Shown here piece after piece: positions 7,425 through 15,458 of a stretch of 16,845 bases of DNA (positions within the stretch are counted from its first letter, which is position 1; each line of letters starts with the position of its first letter). The stretch comes from SAT2750 sp964476375 (lineage in GTDB: Bacteria > Planctomycetota > Planctomycetia > Pirellulales > Pirellulaceae). The notes below the pieces were generated by a model. It did no database searches. It was not told the origin of the DNA and was given only the letters and a program-made list of their open reading frames with translations. A program made the translations under genes and the position numbers. The stretch lies in contig CAYYZW010000135.1 of NCBI GenBank assembly GCA_964476375.1, positions 1-16,845 on the forward strand, given 5' to 3'.

Positions 7425-10400
7425 CTATTCCAGGTAACGCCTGAGCACAACCGCCCGGTCCACGTTGTGGTTCTGTCCGGGCTCACTGGCAACCGGAATC
7501 GAACGGTCCAGGAAATAGAATCCACGGTGACGCTGAACTTCCCCGCTGTCGGACCGCAACTCGGCCCCCAGCCGGTAACCGTCCGGGTGAACCACGTCGA
7601 CCCCCGTGGGATTGGGCTCTACCTCGAAATAGCCCACCGTGATCCAGATGGCATAGACGTTCGAACGGGTGGTAACCAGGTTGCCCAGCCGCTGGATGGT
7701 CTGGTAATGAAAATAGGGGTTACGCCCCGTGTTGACCGCATTGTCGGGATTGAAATTGGTCATCAACGGCTGACGATTGTTGGGGAAATTAGAACCGGGA
7801 ACGGCACCCACGGCTGTACTCGAGCTGATGACATTACTCCGCAGGACCGTCGTCTCGATATCAGGCCGGACAAAATCGTGTGCAATACGCTCGGGAACCA
7901 GGTCACCACTACCGGTTGGCCGGAACATGTTCCCAAAGAATGTCGGACTACTGGCGTTGATCGCAACCTGTCCACCATGCGGCTGATTGATCCCCTGGCC
8001 ACTCACCCCGTACCCTCTCCGTGTGTCCACAATACTATGAGCCAGTCCGGGAGTCGTCGACGCAGAACCGTAAAAACGGGGGCCCTGGTGGCCATCCAGG
8101 ATGGAATTCCAGACAGCCGGATCGAAAATCGTATTGATATTCACTCGTCCCGGATCGCGGAACATCGAGACCCAGTTAAAAGGCGGATGAAGCTGATGAT
8201 CTCTGCCCGCGGGTAACCGCGGCTGGAAGAGATCCGGACGAAGCCAACGCTGGGTTCCGGCAAACCGGGAGGGGACCTGCGTGTACTCGAATAACCGGTG
8301 CATCTGCAGGGCCGGATCATTCACAGGATCCACCGACGATTCAAAGAAATTCATCAGGTGGCCAAACCGTGAATTGACGGCATTGGGCATGTTATTCAAA
8401 CCGTCGTTGTGCCCCTTGACGTAGGAACCGACCTGCCCCCCCCCACTACCGGTCACCAGGGACTGCTGAAGAGTGTAGTCGTGGGGCAGGCGGGAGGATC
8501 GACTGCGTGGCACCAGCAGCAGGTCATACTGGCTTGCAAAAGGCCGGTTCAGCCAGTTGAGCCAGGGAAATGTTTTTTCATTCGCAGCCGATGCATCCGG
8601 CGCGCCGATCCCGATCCCCTGCTGCTGGGCAGGGAGATAGTTCTCGTTCAAGTATCCCATCCGGTGGTGCAGCACGTAGTCAAAATAGTGGTTGGCAACG
8701 CCTCCCCCCGGATCCGCGGCAAAACCGCCCCGGTTGGCCGGCTCATGCGACCACAGTTCACGGCGATAGGGACGAGCACCATTGGGGTCACTGTCACCAC
8801 GCTGCAAGGATCGAAAACGGATGTTGGTCTCGCCCACCGGATCCTGGCTGGTGTTCGCCACCCCGTTAAATGCCGTCACATCGACCGAGCTTGAATCAAT
8901 CGTACGGTAGGGATTCAGGACCGGGTCAAAATCCAACAGTGGATTTGCCAGTCGCTGCAGGTGGACACGAGCATAATCCCGTAACGTACCAGTCCGATCC
9001 AGCCGCCCGCGTGGCAGGTTCGATCCCGGGTTACTCGTGAAACGGGCATCGAGTGGTTCATCCAGCGGGGGGGTGTAGGCCCCGTCACCGGTTGCAAGGG
9101 TCGCATCCCATTCGGTCCCCCCGGGACCCGGGTTGTCCATATCGTACACGGGATAGCCACCAATCCGGTCGGTGATGCTGAGCGAGGAAGTGACCGGGGG
9201 CAGCCCGTTAAAAACCCGCTGGTCCATCGCCACAGCCACCGTCGGAAGCAGGTTCAAATTCGCCGGACCACCATAACCAGGATTCCCGACAACAAAGAAC
9301 TGCTGCACGGTTGGATCCGGATCGGGCAGGAGTTCAAATCGCCGCGTCAGCGGGTATTCATTCACCACGGCAGCATTGTCATAAGACGGTGCCGCTGGGG
9401 CGTCGGAACCATCATCCAGGTAACCGTCATTATGGGTCAGCGTTCGCCCCAGGTAACTCGTGTAACGGTTATTGGCAAGCTTTCCTCTTGACCCGATCAC
9501 CGCATATCGGCCTGGAATCACCGGGGCAGGACGTCCGTTGGGATTGGAAGGATACCATTGCTCGACCCCTGGCTTGCAGGTTCCAGGAAGGTTTGCCGGA
9601 TCCGTAAAGTAGATTCCCCGCTCGATATATTGGGGGTCTGGTTGAAGGCTGGAATTTGGATCATCCGGGTCTCTCAGCTTGTGGGGAAGGCCTGGACCAG
9701 CGGGATCCGTATCGCCTCGCACCACGATGATCCGCCAGACCGGCTGTCCCCCGGGCGTGGTGGCATCCAGAACCACCCCTGGCTGACCCCTGTAGAGCTC
9801 ATTTGGCAGGCGATCATTCCCCGCCCAGGGATTGTAGAGTTCCACAAAGAATGCACTGGAGGGTTTCAATCGCTGGTCAAAGTCATTGACCGCGTCATCC
9901 TCGGGGTCCGCAATCTTCGTTTCCGTGGTATCCAGGTCTTCGGTACGGCGGTCATGCCAGGCAACGGTCTCCGTCATCAACAGTTCAGGGCGTTCCGAAC
10001 CCCAGACCACGACACGTTCCAGGGCCGCTGCCTGCTCGATCGCATCATCCACCTGGCTATCGCCATTGTTGTCGATGTTATCAGAACCCCAGAGCGATTC
10101 ATCGGTAAAAAGATCCCCGTCTACCTGCCAGCCATTAAACGGATTCAGGTCCAGCTCGATCGGGGTCATGATCGAATCGGCATCCCGAAAATCAACCACG
10201 TTGGCGACCCACTGGGCGATTTCCAACTGCGTCTCGTTCCCTCCCGGCATACCGCCGCCGGTCAGGTCCTCGTTGTTAAGATTCCCATCCCGGTCAGCAT
10301 CAATCCGCCGGTTCCGGTCCTTGAGCAACATCGTCATCACGAACAGGTCACGGGCGAACTGGTAGCGGGCCAGGGCGTTTGCATGGTCGTTGTTGGGCCT

Positions 10401-12938
10401 CCCGTCGTTGTTATGGTCAAAGGACCAACTGGCCCATAACGATTCATTGAACGACTCGTTATTGACTCCCGGAAGCCCCCGCTGGGTATGCTCATCCACC
10501 ACCCGGTTATTATTGTCATCGAGGCCATTTCCAAATGGCCGGTTGATGTTCATTCGCATGCCGGCAAGCAGGTCAGGCGAGAGAATTTTTCCGACCTCGA
10601 TATCCACCATGTCCTGGATTGCCAGGTCATAGGGACTGGCCCCTGTCAGGTTCGCCATTCCCTGCTGCAAGCGTGCTCGCAGCAGCTCGGTCAGCTGGTA
10701 CTGGGGAGACCACCAGCGATTGGTCTGGGTTGTCGGCCCGGTGCGCTGCTGGAGGCCGTTCCCCAGCGGACGGCGGGCATCATAGGGGACCAGGGATCCG
10801 GGAACTGGCAGGTCAAAACTGTCTGTCGTCACGATCCGCCGCGAGGCATCGGTGGCCAGCGAGGGAGCCAGCCGTAACAGCCTGTCGGGGAGGCTCTGGG
10901 AATCAGGATCACCACCGCGCAGAATGCGTTCCAGTTCCGCCGCGGTAAATCGCGTGTCCGCTGCCTGCCGTGTGACCAGGTTCATCTCGTAGGCGGAATC
11001 AACCTTTGCCGATGGCCGCAGTGCTGTCAGGATGTTGAGGGTGACAGGAAACTCGTAGGCAGGCTGTCCGAAATGGTTTATTCCCACTGCCAGTTCGCCG
11101 TTTAAATCCGGCAGGCCAAAGAAAGCCGTCACCGGATTGGCGTTCGCATAATTATCCGGGAATTCAAAGAACTTGAATGGCGTGTGGGCATCGGCGCCGG
11201 CGATCCCCGGAGAAAGGTCACTGTTGTAACGTCCCACTGCCAGGTTGCCATTCCCGGCAAGCAGTCGCCAGTAACCAAGCGTGCCAATGCGAGCCCTGTC
11301 ATCCGAGCCCGGGGCACCTCGCTCCGCCCATTCATTAAGGATACCGTTCCCATTGTCATCGCCGGGCATCCCCCAGACACCGTCCGGACCACGATCCCAT
11401 CCTGCCAGGTTGATCTCGGCCGGGCCATAGCCCTGGCCCTTGGGCAGGGAGAGACCATGTGTCGATCGACTGTCAATTCCTGCTGGTGGAATCCCCGATG
11501 TCTCCCTGTCCCAGGCGATTGCCGCGGGCCGGCCAGATATTCCCCGCTCGTCCCACTCATCAATAGTCGTATCCCCGTCATCATCTGATGCCGGCAGGCC
11601 ACCTGGTTCACGCACCGCCTGCAGGGAGCTTCCGTGGGCATTGAGATTGATCCGACCATCCATATCGACACAGAGAATGGCAAAAAGTGGCTTGAACAAG
11701 CGGCCGCTCTCATCGGTCTGCGCCGGCAGGCCCAGGTCCACCCAGATACTGTCGGCAAACCCGTCCGCGTCATTGTCCACGTCCCAGGGCCCTTCCTTGA
11801 GCGCATCGAGCATGGCGTCGACGGCCGTCGGGGCATAGGTCACCGGTCGACTCAGGTCCGGATGAGGGTTTCCTCCAGTGAAGTTCGGATGGTGGTCCTC
11901 CAGGGGGAGCGGCCGCAGGACAGTCTGTCCTATGATCCGGCTCATCAGCGCAGGAGATCCCGTTAACAGGGGCATGTCGGGAATGCTATCTCCATCGCTG
12001 TCCACGACGTTCTGGTTTTCCCAGAAGTTGATCAGCGCGGGCCGGTGGAAGGAAGGGATAATGTAACCCGTCCCATGGGGATTCGCCCGATCGGGAATGA
12101 TGCCGGCCAGTGCCATGTTCTGGTAATCCACCCCGTCATACCCTTCATCTGCCCCACCGGAGACATACTGAAGGAAACCAGACGGCCGCAGGACACGGTT
12201 CGGATAAAGTGCCTCGTCACTCAGATAACGAGAGGAGGATCCCTGGTAACCAAACCCGGTACCGTTGAAGGGGCGACCATTGACGATAAAACGGCCACCG
12301 GCCGTTGGAGGGGGAGAAATCGTCCATTCCGATTCAGGTAACAGCAGCCGGAAAGTACCAAGAACCTGCGTGGGAGTGCAGGGCAGGGGATTCCCACCCG
12401 CGTCGGCTTGGATGCTGCCGGGGATGAGATTGACGGGAAAATAATCGACCACCCGGGTACTGAGGTTCTTGGGATTTCCTTCCAGGAAGGTGTACACGCG
12501 GCCGTTGAAATAGTCACGAGGAAAAGGCCGGTCCAGGGGTGTCTCGTAAATACCGTCCCCGTTCAAGTCCGCCTGGCGATAGAGAGTACAGTCGACTTCC
12601 AGGAGCTGGCTCTGTGGTGTATTGCCTGGAAGGTAACGGAAGGCGGTGACAATTCCTCCCTCCACCTCGTCCCCGTACATGTCTCGAAGCAGGCCGTGCC
12701 CCTGCAATACCGAACCGGTGTTATAAGTGTCCCGTACTACCTGGTACATCGCCCGGTCCAGGTGCTTCTGGGGATCGATGTGGAGCAGCTTCGTGCGAGC
12801 ATCCATTGTCGCCGAGCGACGGTACTGGCTGGCGACCAGCACGTAGGTCACACCGATCAGGACGAAGAGGGCAAGCAGGCTGACCACCACCAGCAAGACC
12901 ACGCCTGTTTTCTTCTCTTTCTCTTTCCTTCGTACCAT
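7425..12938 (-). CDS. Giant GspK/PilX-like pseudopilus protein (1837 aa) with many acidic calcium-loop-like motifs
   Basis: The N-terminus is a basic leader (V-R-R-K-E-K-E-K-K-T-G) and a hydrophobic helix at about 13-36 starting V-V-L-L-V-V-V-S-L-L-A-L. This matches GspK/PilX-type prepilins, which lack the +5 glutamate; predicted cleavage is after G12. GspK is usually near 320 residues, so this protein is more than five times larger. Three R-x-N-[IL]-N motifs (about 428, 795, 1598) recall the conserved N-x-N-T segment of GspK. Nine D-x-[DN]-x-[DN] loops begin at residues 124, 313, 388, 452, 527, 807, 841, 880 and 956, all in the first half. D880-D891 fits a dockerin/EF-hand loop. Residues 517-547 carry a module shared with two upstream prepilins. 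Residue 1027 onward (F-V-E-L-Y-N-P) faintly recalls a lamin-tail domain. A-A-G-G-A lies 8 nt before ATG 12938. The gene is last in the cassette. Verru_Chthon cassette protein A is the nearest analogue I can name. Gene reality is certain; function is inferred. Confidence 0.9.
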   Translation of the reverse strand: MVRRKEKEKKTGVVLLVVVSLLALFVLIGVTYVLVASQYRRSATMDARTKLLHIDPQKHLDRAMYQVVRDTYNTGSVLQGHGLLRDMYGDEVEGGIVTAFRYLPGNTPQSQLLEVDCTLYRQADLNGDGIYETPLDRPFPRDYFNGRVYTFLEGNPKNLSTRVVDYFPVNLIPGSIQADAGGNPLPCTPTQVLGTFRLLLPESEWTISPPPTAGGRFIVNGRPFNGTGFGYQGSSSRYLSDEALYPNRVLRPSGFLQYVSGGADEGYDGVDYQNMALAGIIPDRANPHGTGYIIPSFHRPALINFWENQNVVDSDGDSIPDMPLLTGSPALMSRIIGQTVLRPLPLEDHHPNFTGGNPHPDLSRPVTYAPTAVDAMLDALKEGPWDVDNDADGFADSIWVDLGLPAQTDESGRLFKPLFAILCVDMDGRINLNAHGSSLQAVREPGGLPASDDDGDTTIDEWDERGISGRPAAIAWDRETSGIPPAGIDSRSTHGLSLPKGQGYGPAEINLAGWDRGPDGVWGMPGDDNGNGILNEWAERGAPGSDDRARIGTLGYWRLLAGNGNLAVGRYNSDLSPGIAGADAHTPFKFFEFPDNYANANPVTAFFGLPDLNGELAVGINHFGQPAYEFPVTLNILTALRPSAKVDSAYEMNLVTRQAADTRFTAAELERILRGGDPDSQSLPDRLLRLAPSLATDASRRIVTTDSFDLPVPGSLVPYDARRPLGNGLQQRTGPTTQTNRWWSPQYQLTELLRARLQQGMANLTGASPYDLAIQDMVDIEVGKILSPDLLAGMRMNINRPFGNGLDDNNNRVVDEHTQRGLPGVNNESFNESLWASWSFDHNNDGRPNNDHANALARYQFARDLFVMTMLLKDRNRRIDADRDGNLNNEDLTGGGMPGGNETQLEIAQWVANVVDFRDADSIMTPIELDLNPFNGWQVDGDLFTDESLWGSDNIDNNGDSQVDDAIEQAAALERVVVWGSERPELLMTETVAWHDRRTEDLDTTETKIADPEDDAVNDFDQRLKPSSAFFVELYNPWAGNDRLPNELYRGQPGVVLDATTPGGQPVWRIIVVRGDTDPAGPGLPHKLRDPDDPNSSLQPDPQYIERGIYFTDPANLPGTCKPGVEQWYPSNPNGRPAPVIPGRYAVIGSRGKLANNRYTSYLGRTLTHNDGYLDDGSDAPAAPSYDNAAVVNEYPLTRRFELLPDPDPTVQQFFVVGNPGYGGPANLNLLPTVAVAMDQRVFNGLPPVTSSLSITDRIGGYPVYDMDNPGPGGTEWDATLATGDGAYTPPLDEPLDARFTSNPGSNLPRGRLDRTGTLRDYARVHLQRLANPLLDFDPVLNPYRTIDSSSVDVTAFNGVANTSQDPVGETNIRFRSLQRGDSDPNGARPYRRELWSHEPANRGGFAADPGGGVANHYFDYVLHHRMGYLNENYLPAQQQGIGIGAPDASAANEKTFPWLNWLNRPFASQYDLLLVPRSRSSRLPHDYTLQQSLVTGSGGGQVGSYVKGHNDGLNNMPNAVNSRFGHLMNFFESSVDPVNDPALQMHRLFEYTQVPSRFAGTQRWLRPDLFQPRLPAGRDHQLHPPFNWVSMFRDPGRVNINTIFDPAVWNSILDGHQGPRFYGSASTTPGLAHSIVDTRRGYGVSGQGINQPHGGQVAINASSPTFFGNMFRPTGSGDLVPERIAHDFVRPDIETTVLRSNVISSSTAVGAVPGSNFPNNRQPLMTNFNPDNAVNTGRNPYFHYQTIQRLGNLVTTRSNVYAIWITVGYFEVEPNPTGVDVVHPDGYRLGAELRSDSGEVQRHRGFYFLDRSIPVASEPGQNHNVDRAVVLRRYLE
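8436..8444 (-). repeat. 9-base homopolymer (poly-G on the coding strand)
   Basis: Nine consecutive C on the plus strand encode three glycines inside the giant GspK-like gene, in the context T-G-S-G-G-G-Q-V-G-S. The reading frame continues intact on both sides. Such a tract is prone to slippage or to sequencing error. Confidence 0.9.
11298..11390 (-). repeat. Shared acidic-loop module, copy in the giant GspK-like protein
   Basis: Residues 517-547 of the giant protein read as G-P-D-G-x-W-G, a short spacer, the loop D-D-N-G-N-G, then E-R-G-x2-G-S-D-D. Copies of the same order lie in the GspH-like and GspG/J-like proteins upstream. This copy is 31 residues, one shorter than the other two before the loop. 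Confidence 0.85.
11532..11585 (-). repeat. Partial acidic-loop module in the giant protein
   Basis: Residues 452-469 keep the loop D-D-D-G-D and the tail D-E-x2-E-R-G-x2-G, but lack the W-G front part and the final acidic pair. It lies 75 residues before the full copy. A weaker relative starts at residue 807 (10458-10520), with D-D-N-N-N and Q-R-G-x2-G. Confidence 0.6.
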
Positions 12939-13005
12939 TACTTTTTTCCTTGTTGTCTGGCCCGCCCGTTTGCCCCTTCATCGCGGCGCCATGTCTCACG
13001 TCCTG
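12939..13005 (-). promoter_or_regulatory. 67-bp spacer before the giant gene, with Shine-Dalgarno site
   Basis: This is the longest gap inside the pseudopilin cassette. It holds A-A-G-G-A at 12947-12951, spaced 8 nt from ATG 12938. I see no convincing promoter or terminator hairpin, so read-through from the upstream prepilin genes is the simplest view. Confidence 0.5.
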
Positions 13006-14202
13006 CTAGGGTGCTGAATCCCACAACGACGTGTTCTCCAGCCGAATTGTCTTCTCAAAAACACCCACGGCATCACGGACCATGACCGCCCTGGTGGGCA
13101 TCTGCAAGACCGCCGGGAGCGTCGTATCCCACCACTCCGGCCGGCTCCAGTCCGGCCCCTCCAGGCTGATCTGCCTGATCCAGCCTCCCCCTGCAACGGG
13201 TCGCGGATCCAGTTCCGAGGAAATCACCTGGTACCAGCGAAAGTAGTCACGGGTCACCAGGTTGACCGGCTCGCTGTTGTTGATTCGGGCAACCGCGACG
13301 TTGATCGGAGGAGATACAATCGCCCTGGCACTGAGCATGATCCAGTCACCCGAGCGAACATCGATCGAAACCGGGGAAGTACTAGCTGTTTTTAATGTTG
13401 CCTCGCCACCACCAAAGCCTCCTCCCAGCAGCTCGATCTCGACAACCCGTTCCGGAATCGGGCGGGGCCGGGATGTCGTACCCAGGCCGGAATCGTAGAG
13501 CAGGTCCCGGTCATCAAGAACCACGACCGAGAGAAGATACTGGTCAAAAATGCCCGTGGGCTGGTGCAATTCTGGCACCAGCGTGGCAAACCAGGAAAAA
13601 CTGCCGTTGTACTGCCGCCGGGTCGTGTTACTCCCGTAAACCTGTTGCGGGGGCAAGGTAGGGTCGGCAGGTCGATCCACCGCCAGATCATCCCTGGCCA
13701 CGAACAATCGCTCGGCCAGCAATCTGTGCATGATTGTCCCTCCAGGATGATTGCGGAGGGCAATCCGGTGCATCCGCGCCTCCTTCTCCGGAAGACTGGT
13801 AAGCGGGCCAAAACTGGGGAAGAGCAGCGGGGTACGGTTTGCAGGAGGTGTATTGGCGACGTGAAAGTGGAGGTATCCCGGATCAATACAGAAAGAAATG
13901 GAACGCTGGGCCGCGGGGAACAGGTGCAGGGACTGGAAGTTGGGATTAAAGGACGTTCCGTCTGGATTCACGTACATGTCTGCCCGCCGCATGCTGCGGA
14001 TATCAAACTCCTGGACAGCATTCCGCCCGGTTGCCGACATCCGGTCGGCTGTCAGTCCACGGTCAATTTCAAAGCCGGCAAGTGGAATCAGTGCCGCCAC
14101 TCCCAGCAAGCCGACGAGCAGGATCCCGATCGCAAACATCAACTCCACCAGCGTGACACCACGGTGGTGAGGGAAACGGCGATATTTTTCATGCATCCGC
14201 AT
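13006..14202 (-). CDS. GspI/PilV-like prepilin (type IV pilin-like N-terminal methylation motif)
   Basis: This is a 398-residue protein. The basic leader ends H-H-R-G, followed by V-T-L-V-E-L-M-F-A-I-G-I-L-L-V-G, so prepilin peptidase should cut after G15 and the +5 glutamate is E20. The helix resembles the PilV/GspI type (A-I-G-I-L-L-V-G-L-L-G). The mature part is much longer than GspI (about 120 residues). It contains a beta-rich middle and an S-F-S-W-F-A-T-L-V-P segment; I recognise no enzymatic motif. The upstream stop and this start overlap by one base (T-G-A-T-G). I chose ATG 14202 because G-G-G-A-G-G at 14209-14214 is spaced 6 nt from it; a TTG at 14205 is also in frame. The product is probably a minor pseudopilin of the same assembly as its neighbours. 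It lacks the acidic-loop module. Confidence 0.92.
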   Translation of the reverse strand: MRMHEKYRRFPHHRGVTLVELMFAIGILLVGLLGVAALIPLAGFEIDRGLTADRMSATGRNAVQEFDIRSMRRADMYVNPDGTSFNPNFQSLHLFPAAQRSISFCIDPGYLHFHVANTPPANRTPLLFPSFGPLTSLPEKEARMHRIALRNHPGGTIMHRLLAERLFVARDDLAVDRPADPTLPPQQVYGSNTTRRQYNGSFSWFATLVPELHQPTGIFDQYLLSVVVLDDRDLLYDSGLGTTSRPRPIPERVVEIELLGGGFGGGEATLKTASTSPVSIDVRSGDWIMLSARAIVSPPINVAVARINNSEPVNLVTRDYFRWYQVISSELDPRPVAGGGWIRQISLEGPDWSRPEWWDTTLPAVLQMPTRAVMVRDAVGVFEKTIRLENTSLWDSAP

Positions 14203-15425
14203 CAACGACCTCCCGTCGTGATCTTGCCACGGGCAAACTGGCGGGCTGCAAAAATCGTCAGCACGTCATCGGTCCCCGTCCAGCCCCGTTCCCCAACGTC
14301 GTCCACGGTACCGTTCCCGTTATCATCCACCCCGACCGCGCCCCATCCCCCGTCCGGACCACCCCACCAGGGACTGGCGTTTTCCGTCGTGGTCACCTGC
14401 CCGGTGCGGTGGCTGATGGTCAGCCAGAGCGCGGACATGTCCATGATGTTCGACGTATCGACCACATCATCGACAAACACGCTGCGGCCAGGCCCCAGGA
14501 CCACCTGCCGGGCACGTCCCACCATCAGGTGGATCGAGGAGGTCGCTGATGCGACATCGACGACACCATTCCCGTTGAGATCTGCATAGACCGCCTCCAG
14601 GTCCCCGGCAGCATTAAACAGGATCTGCACCGGCTGGGGTGGGGCCAGGCCGTGATGCGTGAACTCGATGCCAGTGGCACCAAAACCGGAGACAGAAAGA
14701 TCGATAGCGGTGTTCGCAGGAAGCTGTAACGGTTCAGCACTTGAGCGAACCGGGTGCCGGTAAAGCTGGAAAGGAACCCCCCAGCTGATCTTGGCATAAT
14801 GCGGTGCCGGGGGAGCAGCCGGGTAGGAAATGTCCAGTACGAAAGCAAAGCTGGTGGGTTGTCCAGGGACACGGAAAGCCCTGTAGATCGGGCCACGGTA
14901 ATCCAGTCGGATCCAGAAGGACTCCCCTGGTGCCACCAGGGCACGCAGCGGATTCGTGTGATAAATCAGCAGGTCCGGGATCTGCCCTGCAATCGGATCG
15001 GTCTCAAAGAAGTCGATTTCCCAGCGATTTCCCAGGGCTGGGTTAGTCGGGTCCACTGGCCTCGATACGACCTGGGCCCGCGACTGGGCAGTGATTCCAC
15101 TATAGGGAAGGGGGACCTCAACCGTGTACACCTCGGTGGCATAGAGCCCGTTGACGGGCTGCTCGGAGACAACCCGTTCTATCCCGATGCCAACCGGACG
15201 ACCTCGCTGTGCAGCCAGAGTACGGGCTCCGTTGATATAACCGCTCAGGGCGCGCGAGGCCTCACGTACGCGACGATCCCTGGAAGTGCCACGGATCAAC
15301 GGCGCAAAAACAGCCAGCAGCAGCATGATGATCACGATCACCACCAGCAGCTCAAGCATCGTCATGCCACGGAAATTCCGTGGACTCCGGTGCCGTCTCC
15401 ATAGCTTTCCTGCCTCACCTTGCAT
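14202..15425 (-). CDS. GspH-like prepilin with acidic-loop module at its C-terminus
   Basis: This is a 407-residue protein. The 20-residue basic leader ends N-F-R-G, followed by M-T-M-L-E-L-L-V-V-I-V-I-I-M-L-L-L, giving cleavage after G20 and +5 glutamate E25. The +1 residue is methionine instead of the usual phenylalanine. The following A-L-S-G-Y-I-N-G-A-R-T-L-A-A-Q-R-G-R-P-V segment is typical of GspH/FimT-type pseudopilins. The protein is over twice the usual GspH length. An acidic loop (D-L-N-G-N-G) begins at residue 282, and residues 356-387 form the shared module, close to the C-terminus. The predicted start ATG 15425 has only weak ribosome-binding sequence, with A-A-G-G-G about 13 nt upstream. 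The gene lies 33 bp after the preceding prepilin gene and overlaps the next by one base. Confidence 0.92.
   Translation of the reverse strand: MQGEAGKLWRRHRSPRNFRGMTMLELLVVIVIIMLLLAVFAPLIRGTSRDRRVREASRALSGYINGARTLAAQRGRPVGIGIERVVSEQPVNGLYATEVYTVEVPLPYSGITAQSRAQVVSRPVDPTNPALGNRWEIDFFETDPIAGQIPDLLIYHTNPLRALVAPGESFWIRLDYRGPIYRAFRVPGQPTSFAFVLDISYPAAPPAPHYAKISWGVPFQLYRHPVRSSAEPLQLPANTAIDLSVSGFGATGIEFTHHGLAPPQPVQILFNAAGDLEAVYADLNGNGVVDVASATSSIHLMVGRARQVVLGPGRSVFVDDVVDTSNIMDMSALWLTISHRTGQVTTTENASPWWGGPDGGWGAVGVDDNGNGTVDDVGERGWTGTDDVLTIFAARQFARGKITTGGR
14209..14214 (-). promoter_or_regulatory. Shine-Dalgarno site that sets the start at 14202
   Basis: G-G-G-A-G-G on the minus strand lies 6 nt before ATG 14202, inside the last codons of the upstream prepilin gene. 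It supports ATG 14202 over the adjacent TTG at 14205 and indicates translational coupling. Confidence 0.7.
14265..14360 (-). repeat. Shared acidic-loop module, copy in the GspH-like prepilin
   Basis: Residues 356-387 carry G-P-D-G-x-W-G, the loop D-D-N-G-N-G, and E-R-G-x2-G-T-D-D, 32 residues in all. The first four residues are identical to those in the giant protein copy, and both share the ten bases C-G-T-C-C-G-G-A-C-C on the plus strand. Confidence 0.88.
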
Positions 15426-15458
15426 GCCAAATGCGACCCTTGTTCTGGGTAAAAACCA

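Noticed and set aside
9558..10439. Plus-strand frame of 293 codons inside the giant gene
   Set aside because: It is antisense to a continuous 1837-codon frame with coherent motifs; no recognisable domain.
14203..14205. TTG start for the GspI/PilV-like gene
   Set aside because: The adjacent ATG at 14202 has better spacing from G-G-G-A-G-G and forms a typical one-base stop-start overlap.
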